A DNA stretch of 64,000 nucleotides from Flavobacterium sp. 5 (GTDB lineage: Bacteria; Bacteroidota; Bacteroidia; Flavobacteriales; Flavobacteriaceae), in the NCBI RefSeq assembly GCF_002813295.1, contig NZ_PHUE01000001.1:4216001-4280000 (forward strand), given 5' to 3'. Position numbers and translations under genes: made by a program. Below, in pieces: positions 44,871-52,614 of the stretch; position 1 is the first letter of the stretch, and every line of letters starts with the position of its first letter. The notes under the pieces are model-generated. The model was not told the origin of the DNA, did no database searches, and saw only the letters and a list, made by a program, of their open reading frames with translations.

Positions 44871-44903
44871 ATAATGCAGTTTTTCAAAAAAACTGCATTA
44901 TCT
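44871..44903. terminator. Bidirectional terminator between convergent genes
   Basis: ATAATGCAGTTTTT (44871-44884) pairs perfectly with AAAAACTGCATTAT (44888-44901). It separates the peptidase gene from the convergent small peptide gene. Confidence 0.88.
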
Positions 44904-44922
44904 TCATTGAAAAATGATTTTA

Positions 44923-45189
44923 CTAATTGCGGTGCAATTGTTGATTACAAGAAGTTTCACTTCCACCGTAGGCTGTAAAGCCCCCACTAAGACAGGCAGG
45001 TCCGGAACCCGGGCTACAGTCCACATTCTTCACTTCCTGACAGTTGTCTACAGGTGGATTGTGAATGTAAGCTGTAATCAAAACATCTGTTTTGCTTACA
45101 TCCGAAGTGTTAGTACTTACTGCACCAGCACTGGCCAGAGCAAATGCTGCAATTGGCAGCATAAAGGCTCTTAAAATGGTTGTTTTCAT
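44923..45189 (-). CDS. DUF6520-like secreted cysteine peptide
   Basis: 88 residues. A signal peptide (about 1-24, MLPIAAFALASAGAVS) leaves a mature peptide of about 64 residues. Four cysteines are spaced NCQEVKNVDC, PACLSGG, TSCNQ and no others occur, which suggests one or two disulfides. The layout matches DUF6520-type small exported proteins of Flavobacteria, which recur next to MauE-domain genes as here. Function unknown. Possibilities include a surface or envelope peptide, a signal or a precursor. It lies 106 bases downstream of the MauE-domain gene on the same strand. Confidence 0.7.
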   Translation of the reverse strand: MKTTILRAFMLPIAAFALASAGAVSTNTSDVSKTDVLITAYIHNPPVDNCQEVKNVDCSPGSGPACLSGGFTAYGGSETSCNQQLHRN

Positions 45190-45295
45190 AATGTTAAAAT
45201 TTAAATTAATAGAATTTGATCTACTCTTTTCTACAGGTTTTCGATCGTTACTCCTGTCACCGGCCGGTATCTTTCAATAATATTTATATACTTTA

Positions 45296-46774
45296 CTAAA
45301 TTTTGGATTGGATTCTTTTCCCGTATCCGTATTTCAGCATATAATGTCCCGAAAGGATATACATCGCTGAATCGCCAGCGAAAAAGTTTTTCATTCGCCC
45401 CGCTTCTTCATCATACACGTAAAAACTCAAAAGATAAGTCTGTTTTGACAAATCATAAACGTCAACTACAGAAGCATACTTCCACACATCAATCTCTTCA
45501 TATTTGCCTCGTAACAGGGAATTAACGAAAAGTAAGTTACCCCGTACTGTTGTGTGACGATTAACCATATACGGTGGTGCTGCCAATTTTATGTCCCCGG
45601 ATTGTTTTATTTTTATCACTTCTAATTTTGCTTTAGTAGTAGTGTCAATGGTATTGGCACGATGCTCAACGGTTAGGTTTTCCTTTGTAATAATATATTG
45701 GTTGCGATAGTAGTAAGTGTAAATCAGTTTATGCAATGTGGCGCTATATTGTAGTGTACCATCGGTATCAAAAATTCCTTCCATCTGTTTTTGCAGAACC
45801 TGTGGATTGTATTTGATTTTTGGATTCTCATAGTTGTTGGCAATCCCCAGAATATTTTCTCCTGTCGGAGGTTTTTGGGTTCTAAAAGCCAGCTGCTCAT
45901 CATTGATAAAGACTATATCTGAAAAATAGAATTGTTTTTCCATCATTACTTTGGCTTTCCAGTGGGAAATCAAACCTCTGTAAATGACAGGAACCGTCCC
46001 ATCAATTACATAGAAATATGGAGCGTTAATCCGAATCTCGACTGCCTTAAAATTAAAATTCTCACGGTCCAATTGGATGGTGTATTTCTTTTTGCTTTTT
46101 AGATTGGAATCAATTTCAAGAATTTGGAGAGGTGCCAAACGATTGGCTAAATAAATTTTATTTTTATTAGTACCAGCAACATAATAAGATGTATTTCTTA
46201 AATCAATGCTGCCTACTTTGGCTGCTGTCGCTTGTGGAAAGCGTCTAATAAAAGGGTTTTCCTTTTGCATGATGTCTTCCGAGAAAAGAAATAATCCTGT
46301 AATGACCAAAACACTTCCTAAAACTAATAAGGATAGTCGAATCAGAATGCGGCTATTCATGGATCGCAATAAAATGGCGAATATTGCCAAAAACAGGAAT
46401 GCCAGATTAAAAATAAGATGTTCTTTCCATCCTAACTTTTCCAAAATACCACCGCATGAACAGGGAATAAAATAACTGAAGTGCAGTATGATAACTATAT
46501 AAGTAGTAAACATACTCATCAAGGCTACTGCAGCACATAAAGCAAAATATCTAAATCTAGGGACACTCAGTAGAACTGCAATAATCAGTTCCAGAACAAT
46601 TACTGTAATAGACACAAAATCTGCAAAGGGACTTAAAAGGGGAGACTGTCCCAACTGAGCCTGAAAGTTTTCAAAATCCAATAGTTTACTGACTGCTGCA
46701 TAGACAAAAAGTATAATATAGAGCAAACAAATAAACTCTAAAAACAAGTTCTGTATTTTGATATTGAATCTCAT
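45296..46774 (-). CDS. MauE/DoxX-domain membrane protein with C-terminal beta-propeller-like domain
   Basis: 492 residues from the ATG at 46774 (MRFNIKIQNLF); an in-frame upstream ATG adds 17 polar residues unlike the family. Four TM segments lie at about 8-27, 51-68, 75-95 and 115-135, with YAAVSKLLDFENFQAQLGQSP and SYFIPCSCGG. The latter holds the CxC typical of MauE-type redox membrane proteins. A fifth TM is at about 145-162. The rest (about 180-492) is extracytoplasmic and beta-rich, probably a propeller (IYLANRLAPLQILEID, FYVIDGTVP). MauE proteins support disulfide formation, so a link to the neighbouring four-cysteine peptide is a fair inference. Confidence 0.75.
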   Translation of the reverse strand: MRFNIKIQNLFLEFICLLYIILFVYAAVSKLLDFENFQAQLGQSPLLSPFADFVSITVIVLELIIAVLLSVPRFRYFALCAAVALMSMFTTYIVIILHFSYFIPCSCGGILEKLGWKEHLIFNLAFLFLAIFAILLRSMNSRILIRLSLLVLGSVLVITGLFLFSEDIMQKENPFIRRFPQATAAKVGSIDLRNTSYYVAGTNKNKIYLANRLAPLQILEIDSNLKSKKKYTIQLDRENFNFKAVEIRINAPYFYVIDGTVPVIYRGLISHWKAKVMMEKQFYFSDIVFINDEQLAFRTQKPPTGENILGIANNYENPKIKYNPQVLQKQMEGIFDTDGTLQYSATLHKLIYTYYYRNQYIITKENLTVEHRANTIDTTTKAKLEVIKIKQSGDIKLAAPPYMVNRHTTVRGNLLFVNSLLRGKYEEIDVWKYASVVDVYDLSKQTYLLSFYVYDEEAGRMKNFFAGDSAMYILSGHYMLKYGYGKRIQSKI

Positions 46775-46886
46775 AGCTTCATAGATTTTAGTTCTACATA
46801 GCAAAATTCTGAATTCAAAAGCCAAAAGACTTGTCTTATTGGGAGCAAAACTTGGTCAAAACGGATAAAGTTTGAAAAAGTAAAAT

Positions 46887-47804
46887 TTAACCTTCCAGTA
46901 TAGAAGTAGAACCGGTTTCATTTCGCTTTATTTCATATGGAGAAAAACCAAATCGTTTTTTAAAGGATTTTGAAAAATTGGGATAATCGTTAAAACCATT
47001 CATCACCGATATATTTTTCAAAGGTATCGTAGTGTGTTCAATCATAAAATAAGCTCTTTTCAAACGCTCATCATTATAAAACTGGTAAATACTGGTCTTA
47101 AAAAAATGACGAAAGCCATCTTTTAATTTATGTTCATTAGTACCAAATTCAGATGAAAGCACTTTTAGCGATGGAAGCGGTTCTTCAAGGTGTGCTAATA
47201 TATAGTCATAAAGTTTCTGAATCAATAGTGCATCAGCTTTTCGAGTTTTAAAATATTTCTCGTTTTCATTTTCGTACATCAAAGGACGATAAGAATCTTT
47301 ACGGGCAGGAGTAACAAAATTTAATATAATTTCCGAACTATTAACTAACTTTCCAATAGTACAGGAAACAGAAACAGGCAAATGTTTATTAGGTGTAAAA
47401 TCTAAAGCAATAGTTGTAGGCAATGAAACATTTGCATCGAGTACATCATAAAGTTGTTGCAAAGAAACTGTAGTAATAATGCCCGCCAAAGGCAGGTCTA
47501 TCAATTCAGATTCCGAATAACCTAAAAAATAAGCAATTTCAGGAGTAAAGCTCTTGATAGAAAAAGAGGCGTCCAAAACAAGTGAACTTTGAGCTATAAA
47601 TTGAAGTTTTCTATGGGCATTAACATAGCCGACATTAAAAATCGACTCTTTCATTTCTTCTGCGACCATATTAATTAAAGCAACTAGCGTTTCCAATTCG
47701 TCCTCATTGGAGCTTAAGGGAATGCTACTGCTAAAATTGCCACGTGCCATCTCAAATAACATTTGATGAATGGTAACAATACGTTCTTTATTGTACGCTT
47801 TCAT
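46887..47804 (-). CDS. AraC-family regulator with PAS-like sensor domain
   Basis: 305 residues. The N-terminal helical segment resembles a HAMP-like linker (MLFEMARGNFSSSIPLSSNEDELETLVALINMV). A PAS domain lies at about 65-165 (SSLVLDASFSIKSFTPEIAYFLGYSESELIDLPL). The C-terminal AraC-type double HTH covers about 200-297 (LKVLSSEFGTNEHKLKDGFRHFF and NISVMNGFNDYPNFSKSFKKRFGFSPYEI). There is no TM segment, so it senses something in the cytoplasm. It is transcribed away from the oxoamine-synthase gene together with the STAS-like gene. Three direct repeats in that divergent promoter are candidate binding sites. Confidence 0.85.
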   Translation of the reverse strand: MKAYNKERIVTIHQMLFEMARGNFSSSIPLSSNEDELETLVALINMVAEEMKESIFNVGYVNAHRKLQFIAQSSLVLDASFSIKSFTPEIAYFLGYSESELIDLPLAGIITTVSLQQLYDVLDANVSLPTTIALDFTPNKHLPVSVSCTIGKLVNSSEIILNFVTPARKDSYRPLMYENENEKYFKTRKADALLIQKLYDYILAHLEEPLPSLKVLSSEFGTNEHKLKDGFRHFFKTSIYQFYNDERLKRAYFMIEHTTIPLKNISVMNGFNDYPNFSKSFKKRFGFSPYEIKRNETGSTSILEG

Positions 47805-47836
47805 AAAATTAAACTCTTAATTTTTCTTTCTAAAAA

Positions 47837-48220
47837 CTAAATAAACCCTTTCAGATAAACTAAAGCATCTTCTTCTTTAGTGAAAATTTGAGTAGGTACA
47901 GAAGGTTTACTAATCTGTACATAAAAAGTGCTTATCGTCAACAATACTTTCTCGTGCACAATAAGACCAACGGCTTGTGTCAATATAGACCCAGATTGTG
48001 CCAAATAATCTCTACCTGATTTCTCAGTCGCAACAATACCACGAATATCACACAGAATAGGATAAGATTTTTCGTTTTGAAAATGAATTCTATCAGTTAC
48101 AACACATTGGGCTACCTTAAGATCAATAATAGTATTGGGTTTATATTCAAAAAAAAGTATACCGTCGGTTATCCAAAACCGCGCAAAATCATTCTCATAA
48201 AGATCATGGGCTGCAATCAT
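47837..48220 (-). CDS. STAS/SpoIIAA-like small protein
   Basis: 127 residues, no signal or membrane segment. The order of strands and helices (ARFWITDGILFFEYKPNTIIDLKVAQCVVTDRIHF, PILCDIRGIVATEKSGRDYLAQ, GLIVHEKVLLTISTFYVQ and a C-terminal FTKEEDALVYLKGF helix) resembles the SpoIIAA/STAS-like proteins that often accompany regulators in Bacteroidota (DUF7793-like). Ligand and partner are unknown. It is the first gene of the minus-strand unit, 32 bases before the AraC-type gene, so a regulatory pairing is likely. Confidence 0.6.
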   Translation of the reverse strand: MIAAHDLYENDFARFWITDGILFFEYKPNTIIDLKVAQCVVTDRIHFQNEKSYPILCDIRGIVATEKSGRDYLAQSGSILTQAVGLIVHEKVLLTISTFYVQISKPSVPTQIFTKEEDALVYLKGFI

Positions 48221-48270
48221 GTTCTATGAATTAAAGTTTTATAATTTAACAAAAATATAAACATTTATTA

Positions 48271-48357
48271 ACAAGCGCTTGTTAATTTGGGAATATTTGT
48301 TGCTTTTTGCAGTATTTGTTGTTAATTCGGGAATTTGACTTGTCAATTTGGGAGTAT
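48271..48357. promoter_or_regulatory. Operator-like direct repeats in a divergent promoter
   Basis: Three 18-bp direct repeats with consensus TTGTtAATTtGGGAaTnT start at 48279, 48319 and 48340, so they are spaced 40 and 21 bases (four and two helical turns). A perfect 12-bp palindrome ACAAGCGCTTGT (48271-48282) overlaps the first. They lie between the STAS/AraC unit and the oxoamine-synthase gene, 82 bases or more before the latter's ATG. Same-face spacing suits an AraC-type activator. Confidence 0.65.
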
Positions 48358-48438
48358 TGAAGAAGTAGTTGAAATAACTTTCATTTTTTTTATGAAATTT
48401 ATGACTCTATTTTAAAAAACACCAAAAATAAGTAACCA

Positions 48439-50868
48439 ATGGCAAAAATTAGACACAATAACTTTATCGATACTGTGGATGAAGTTTTTTCGGAAGCAAA
48501 GAAAGAAGGCATACTGCACTTATATGCAGAAGACAAGGTATTAACAGGCAGGACAATCCAAATTAAGGGAAAAGAAATGTTTCATTTCGGGACAACTGGT
48601 TATCTGGGACTCGAACAAGATATTAGACTGAAAGAGGCAGCAATAACAGCCATACGTAATTATGGTACGCAATTCCCCCTTTCAAAATCATATATTTCAC
48701 ATCCATTATATAGTGAATTGGAAAGTAAAATCGAACAAATGTATGGTATACCACCTATTATAACCAAGAACAGTACATTGGGGCATTTAGCTATTATCCC
48801 AACGCTCATTAGAGATGAGGATGCAGTAATAATAGATCACCAGGTCCACTGGAGTGTGCAAAATGCTTGTCAACTTTTAAAACTGCGAGGAATTCCGGTA
48901 GAAATGATCAGACACAGCAATTTGGATATGTTGGAAGATAAAATAAAACAACTAAGTACTAAATGCAACAAAATTTGGTATATGGCCGATGGAGTATATT
49001 CCATGTTTGGGGATTATGCACCCATACCTGAATTATTGGCTTTAACTCAAAAATACACACAGCTAAATCTTTATTTTGATGATGTTCATGGAATGAGTTG
49101 GAAAGGCAAAAACGGTACTGGTTTTATTTTTGATGCTATCAAAGAATTACCTGAAAATTGCATTGTAGTGAGTACACTAAGTAAAACCTTTGGAGCCAGT
49201 GGGGCAACATTATTTTGCAAGAATCAAAAATTGAGAGACAAAATCAAAAATTTTGGAGGACCCTTAACTTTTTCCGCTCAGTTGGAACCAGCGTCTGTTG
49301 CAGCAGCAATTGCCTCTGCAGACATACATTTATCTCCTGAAATACAATTGAAACAAAAAGATTTGGCGGATAAAATTGCTCACTTCAATCAATTATTGAC
49401 ATTAGGAAGTCTTCCAATAATTTCAAAAAATGATTCACCAGTTTTCTTTTTAGGAATGGGTACACCCGCAACTGCTTATAACTTTTCGAAACGTTTATTC
49501 AAGGAAGGATTTTTTCTAAATTTGGGGATTTATCCTGCCGTACCAATCAAGAATACCGGAATTAGAATTACGCTATCCAGTCACAATCAGCAACAGGACA
49601 TTACAGCCTTGTCCGAAGCGTTGGAATTCCATTTTCCTAAAGCGTTGGAAGAAACAAACAACAGTGAAAACAAAATCAGACAGGCTTTTGGAATTGACAG
49701 TAAAAAAGTAGAAAAGATTGTCGACTCAAATAATCAGCAACTTTTTATTGAAGAAAAAAATACCATTCAAGATATCGAAAAATCAGAATGGAATCAATAC
49801 ATGGGAAAATATAATATTTTCGATTGGGAAGGACTGGTTTATTTAGAGAATACATTCAGCCAGCATCCAGACCCGACAAACCAATGGGATTTTTATTATT
49901 ACACTATTAAAGATAATAAAGGTGATACAATACTTATGACCTTTTTTACTTATGCCCTTTGGAAAGACGATATGTTGGCAACTGAATCTGTCTCCATCCA
50001 TTTGGAAGAAATTAGAAAAACCAATCCCTTATACCTCACTTCAAGAGTATTGAATATGGGGACTCTATTTACTGAGGGAAAACACTGTTTTATCAATCAA
50101 GAACACCCTTTGGCAGAAAAGGCGTTGAAACTTCTTTTGGATAAATTAGAAGAAAAGTACAATGCTTTAAACGCAGATATGTTAGTTTTAAGAGATTTCG
50201 AAAAAGACAATTGCTTCAACAAAACAATTGTAGATCAAGGATATTTTAAAATAGACATGCCTGAATCTTGTGTAGTTCAAAACCATGTTTGGCATACCTA
50301 CGAAGAGTTTACAGAAACATTATCTCCGCGTTCCCGTAAACATTTTAGTAAAGAGATAGAACCTTATGAAAAGTACTATGATGTTACAATAAAAGATAAA
50401 TTGAGCAAATCAGAAACAGAAAGAGCATACCAACTATACCACAATGTAAAAGACAATAATTACGCTATCAATACATTTAAATATTCTCAAGAAGTTTTCG
50501 AAAACATGAATGAAAGTCAAAACTGGGAGTTCATATTATTAGCATTGAAAACAGAAACAGAAAATCCATTTGTAGGAGTTATGTTTTGCTACAAAAATAA
50601 TAATCACACCTATGTCCCGGAATTAATAGGGATGGACTATAAATGGGCTAAAGAATACCAACTCTACAGGCAACTGTTATTTCAAACCATAAAAAGAGCT
50701 AATGAACTGCAGTTTCAAAAAATAGATTTTGGAGTATCAGCTTCCTTTGAAAAAAGAAAATTAGGAGCCCAAATAATTCCAAAAGTAGCCTATGTTCAGG
50801 CAAGAGACAATTACGCGATGGAAGTTATGAATACTTTGCAAAATGATTACAAATCAATTGCAAAATGA
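48439..50868 (+). CDS. Alpha-oxoamine synthase (PLP) fused to GNAT/FemAB-like acyltransferase domain
   Basis: 809 residues. Residues about 1-395 form a fold-type I PLP enzyme of the AONS/serine palmitoyltransferase/CqsA group: HFGTTGYLGLEQD near the start, YFDDVHGMSWKG (PLP-binding DDxH) and VVSTLSKTFGASGA with K249 as the Schiff-base lysine. Residues about 440-809 resemble GNAT/peptidoglycan-recognition acyltransferases (IDFGVSASFEKRKLGAQ near the end). Such enzymes condense an amino acid with an acyl-CoA; the second domain could N-acylate the product. A lipid base, a signal or a peptide tag are all possible. It overlaps rteC by 26 bases, tying it to transfer control. Confidence 0.85.
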   Translation: MAKIRHNNFIDTVDEVFSEAKKEGILHLYAEDKVLTGRTIQIKGKEMFHFGTTGYLGLEQDIRLKEAAITAIRNYGTQFPLSKSYISHPLYSELESKIEQMYGIPPIITKNSTLGHLAIIPTLIRDEDAVIIDHQVHWSVQNACQLLKLRGIPVEMIRHSNLDMLEDKIKQLSTKCNKIWYMADGVYSMFGDYAPIPELLALTQKYTQLNLYFDDVHGMSWKGKNGTGFIFDAIKELPENCIVVSTLSKTFGASGATLFCKNQKLRDKIKNFGGPLTFSAQLEPASVAAAIASADIHLSPEIQLKQKDLADKIAHFNQLLTLGSLPIISKNDSPVFFLGMGTPATAYNFSKRLFKEGFFLNLGIYPAVPIKNTGIRITLSSHNQQQDITALSEALEFHFPKALEETNNSENKIRQAFGIDSKKVEKIVDSNNQQLFIEEKNTIQDIEKSEWNQYMGKYNIFDWEGLVYLENTFSQHPDPTNQWDFYYYTIKDNKGDTILMTFFTYALWKDDMLATESVSIHLEEIRKTNPLYLTSRVLNMGTLFTEGKHCFINQEHPLAEKALKLLLDKLEEKYNALNADMLVLRDFEKDNCFNKTIVDQGYFKIDMPESCVVQNHVWHTYEEFTETLSPRSRKHFSKEIEPYEKYYDVTIKDKLSKSETERAYQLYHNVKDNNYAINTFKYSQEVFENMNESQNWEFILLALKTETENPFVGVMFCYKNNNHTYVPELIGMDYKWAKEYQLYRQLLFQTIKRANELQFQKIDFGVSASFEKRKLGAQIIPKVAYVQARDNYAMEVMNTLQNDYKSIAK

Positions 50869-51733
50869 CGAAGGCATATTGACAACTAATATTAAAAAGA
50901 TGTTTGAAAAAGCAATTGAATCATTTAATACTGTCTGTAATGAAATTTTAGAGGCAAACGAAACAATGCAAAATAAGGCTTGCAATGGAATTGTATTGTG
51001 TAATAAAACATTAACGAACTTAAAAGAGATAGTCGATAAAAATGACTTCAACACTGTTCCAGAGGAGATTGATTTTTTCAAAAATATCAAACCCGTTCCT
51101 ATGAGTTTATTGATTTATTTCACCGAAGTACGCTCCTGTGAATTAAGAATGCCTAAGGCGGGCAACACTTATAAGGTCCAATTCCTCCAAAAAGAACTGC
51201 GAAAAATCAATAAGTTTTTTTACAGAAATGCCGATTTTGTGCATTATATGGAACAAGGATACTGTTACCTAGACCATCAATTCTTTACCAGAAACCATCG
51301 GGATAATTTTCCTTTTACCCCCATGACAGATTACTACCAGTTTCCCGAATTTTCAACATCACAAGACATGCTTTGGGCAAAAGTAAAGGCAATGTACCGA
51401 TTCATTCACTACATCCGGCAAGCACTAAAAAGACTAAAAGTCGATGATTCCGAAATATTTGAAGAAAAAAAACACAAAGTATTGGTATGGACAGGGCCAA
51501 AAACAGCTTTAACAGAATTGATTTATGCATTGTTTTCTAATGGGACAATTAATCATGGTGCTGCAGATATTAATAGTATAACAGCATCCTTTGAAGATTT
51601 TTTCAACATCAAACTAGATAACATCTATAAAACCTATACCGAAATCAAAGCCCGTAAAAGCAGTAAGACAAAATTTCTAGAAGAATTAACGTTAAACTTA
51701 CAGCAAAAAATGTCGAGAGAAGACCAAGAGTAA
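50843..51733 (+). CDS. rteC: RteC-domain regulator of conjugative element
   Basis: 296 residues, or 277 if the ATG at 50900 (MFEKAIESFN) is the true start. Matches RteC-family proteins over most of its length (EIDFFKNIKPVPMSLLIYFTEVRSCELRMPKAG, FYRNADFVHYMEQGYCYLDHQFFTRNH, KHKVLVWTGPKTALTELIYALFSNGTINHG). RteC of CTnDOT is a helix-turn-helix protein that activates the excision operon by binding inverted half-sites upstream of it. Here the same kind of operon (Xis-like, DUF3945, topoisomerase) follows. Two duplicated palindromic segments lie in the gap. Overlap with the upstream PLP gene implies co-translation. Confidence 0.85.
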   Translation: MITNQLQNDEGILTTNIKKMFEKAIESFNTVCNEILEANETMQNKACNGIVLCNKTLTNLKEIVDKNDFNTVPEEIDFFKNIKPVPMSLLIYFTEVRSCELRMPKAGNTYKVQFLQKELRKINKFFYRNADFVHYMEQGYCYLDHQFFTRNHRDNFPFTPMTDYYQFPEFSTSQDMLWAKVKAMYRFIHYIRQALKRLKVDDSEIFEEKKHKVLVWTGPKTALTELIYALFSNGTINHGAADINSITASFEDFFNIKLDNIYKTYTEIKARKSSKTKFLEELTLNLQQKMSREDQE

Positions 51734-52222
51734 AGTCGTAACTACGAAAGCACACAAGCAGTAAATCCATATTTAAAAGGATATACTGCTTTTTTTATGC
51801 TAGAACTAATCAAAGAATAATTCCTAGTAAAAATTAAGGTTTTTACAGATTTTAAATGTTAATTTTTTTCGTACTACGAAAGCCATTGGGATAAAATCCA
51901 ATAAATGCCACTAAATGGACTAATCAATATCGATCTAAAACAGAAATCATCACTGTATTCATCTTTTATGACAGAATCACTCAAATAATTGAGGCCTAAA
52001 AAGAGAATATTTTAAATCGAATAAGAAATCATCATTTTTTAGAGAATTATTTTCCAGTAAAACCGAGGCTTTAAGAATTTTAAATGTTAAAATTTTTCGG
52101 AACTACGAAAGCCATTGGGATAAAATCTAAAAAAAGCAAATGAATTTTGTATAGGCATATTAAACAGTACCTCAATCTGAAAGAATTGCTATGAACTGTG
52201 TATTGAACTTAAAATATTGATC
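51734..52222. promoter_or_regulatory. RteC-to-Xis control region with duplicated segment
   Basis: An about 85-bp segment is present twice, at about 51816-51899 and 52043-52128. Both copies share AGTAAAA, TTTTAAATGTTAA and a 25-base identical run that begins CTACGAAAGCC. In copy 1 the core is a near-perfect palindrome, TTTCGTA-C-TACGAAA (51867-51881). A third site, TCGTA-AC-TACGA, lies just after the rteC stop (51735-51746). No gene is visible. The sites are good candidates for RteC binding to drive the downstream operon. Confidence 0.6.
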
Positions 52223-52558
52223 ATGAATATTGACAGAATAGAATTTATGGCTTGGATGGAGCGAATAATGGAGCGGTTCGACATCCTTATGGAATTGGTA
52301 AGCGGGGCTAAAAATCAAAGTGCTATTATTGATGGAGAAGAGCTACTGGACAATCAGGATATTTTGCAAATGTTGAAGATAAGTACACGATCCCTACAGC
52401 GCTATCGTTCCTCCGGCAAGCTTCCCTATTATACAATTAGTGGGAAAATTTATTATAAGCTCTCAGATGTGCATCAGTTCATCAGAGAAAGTTTTACCGC
52501 TTCCATGCCCAAAGTAAAAGCCAACGGGCGACAAATAGTGCCAATAAATGACATTTAG
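52223..52558 (+). CDS. Xis2-like helix-turn-helix excision protein
   Basis: 111 residues from the ATG at 52223 (the in-frame TTG two codons earlier is less likely). An N-terminal helix (MAWMERIMERFDILMELV) precedes a MerR/excisionase-type HTH at about 44-95: DNQDILQMLKISTRSLQRYRSSGKLPYYTISGKIYYKLSDVHQFI. In CTnDOT-type elements small HTH proteins at this spot (Xis2c/Xis2d) are recombination directionality factors for excision. Position after rteC and before DUF3945 and topB genes matches that operon. Confidence 0.82.
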   Translation: MNIDRIEFMAWMERIMERFDILMELVSGAKNQSAIIDGEELLDNQDILQMLKISTRSLQRYRSSGKLPYYTISGKIYYKLSDVHQFIRESFTASMPKVKANGRQIVPINDI

Positions 52559-52614
52559 TGCAAAACAGTGGAAGCTTCTTTTACTTTCGATATCGAACTT
52601 AAATATTTCAAATT

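Noticed and set aside
51867..51881. Reading the TTTCGTA-C-TACGAAA site as a recombination (att) site
   Set aside because: No crossover-type core or integrase is nearby. Its place before the excision operon fits a regulator site better.
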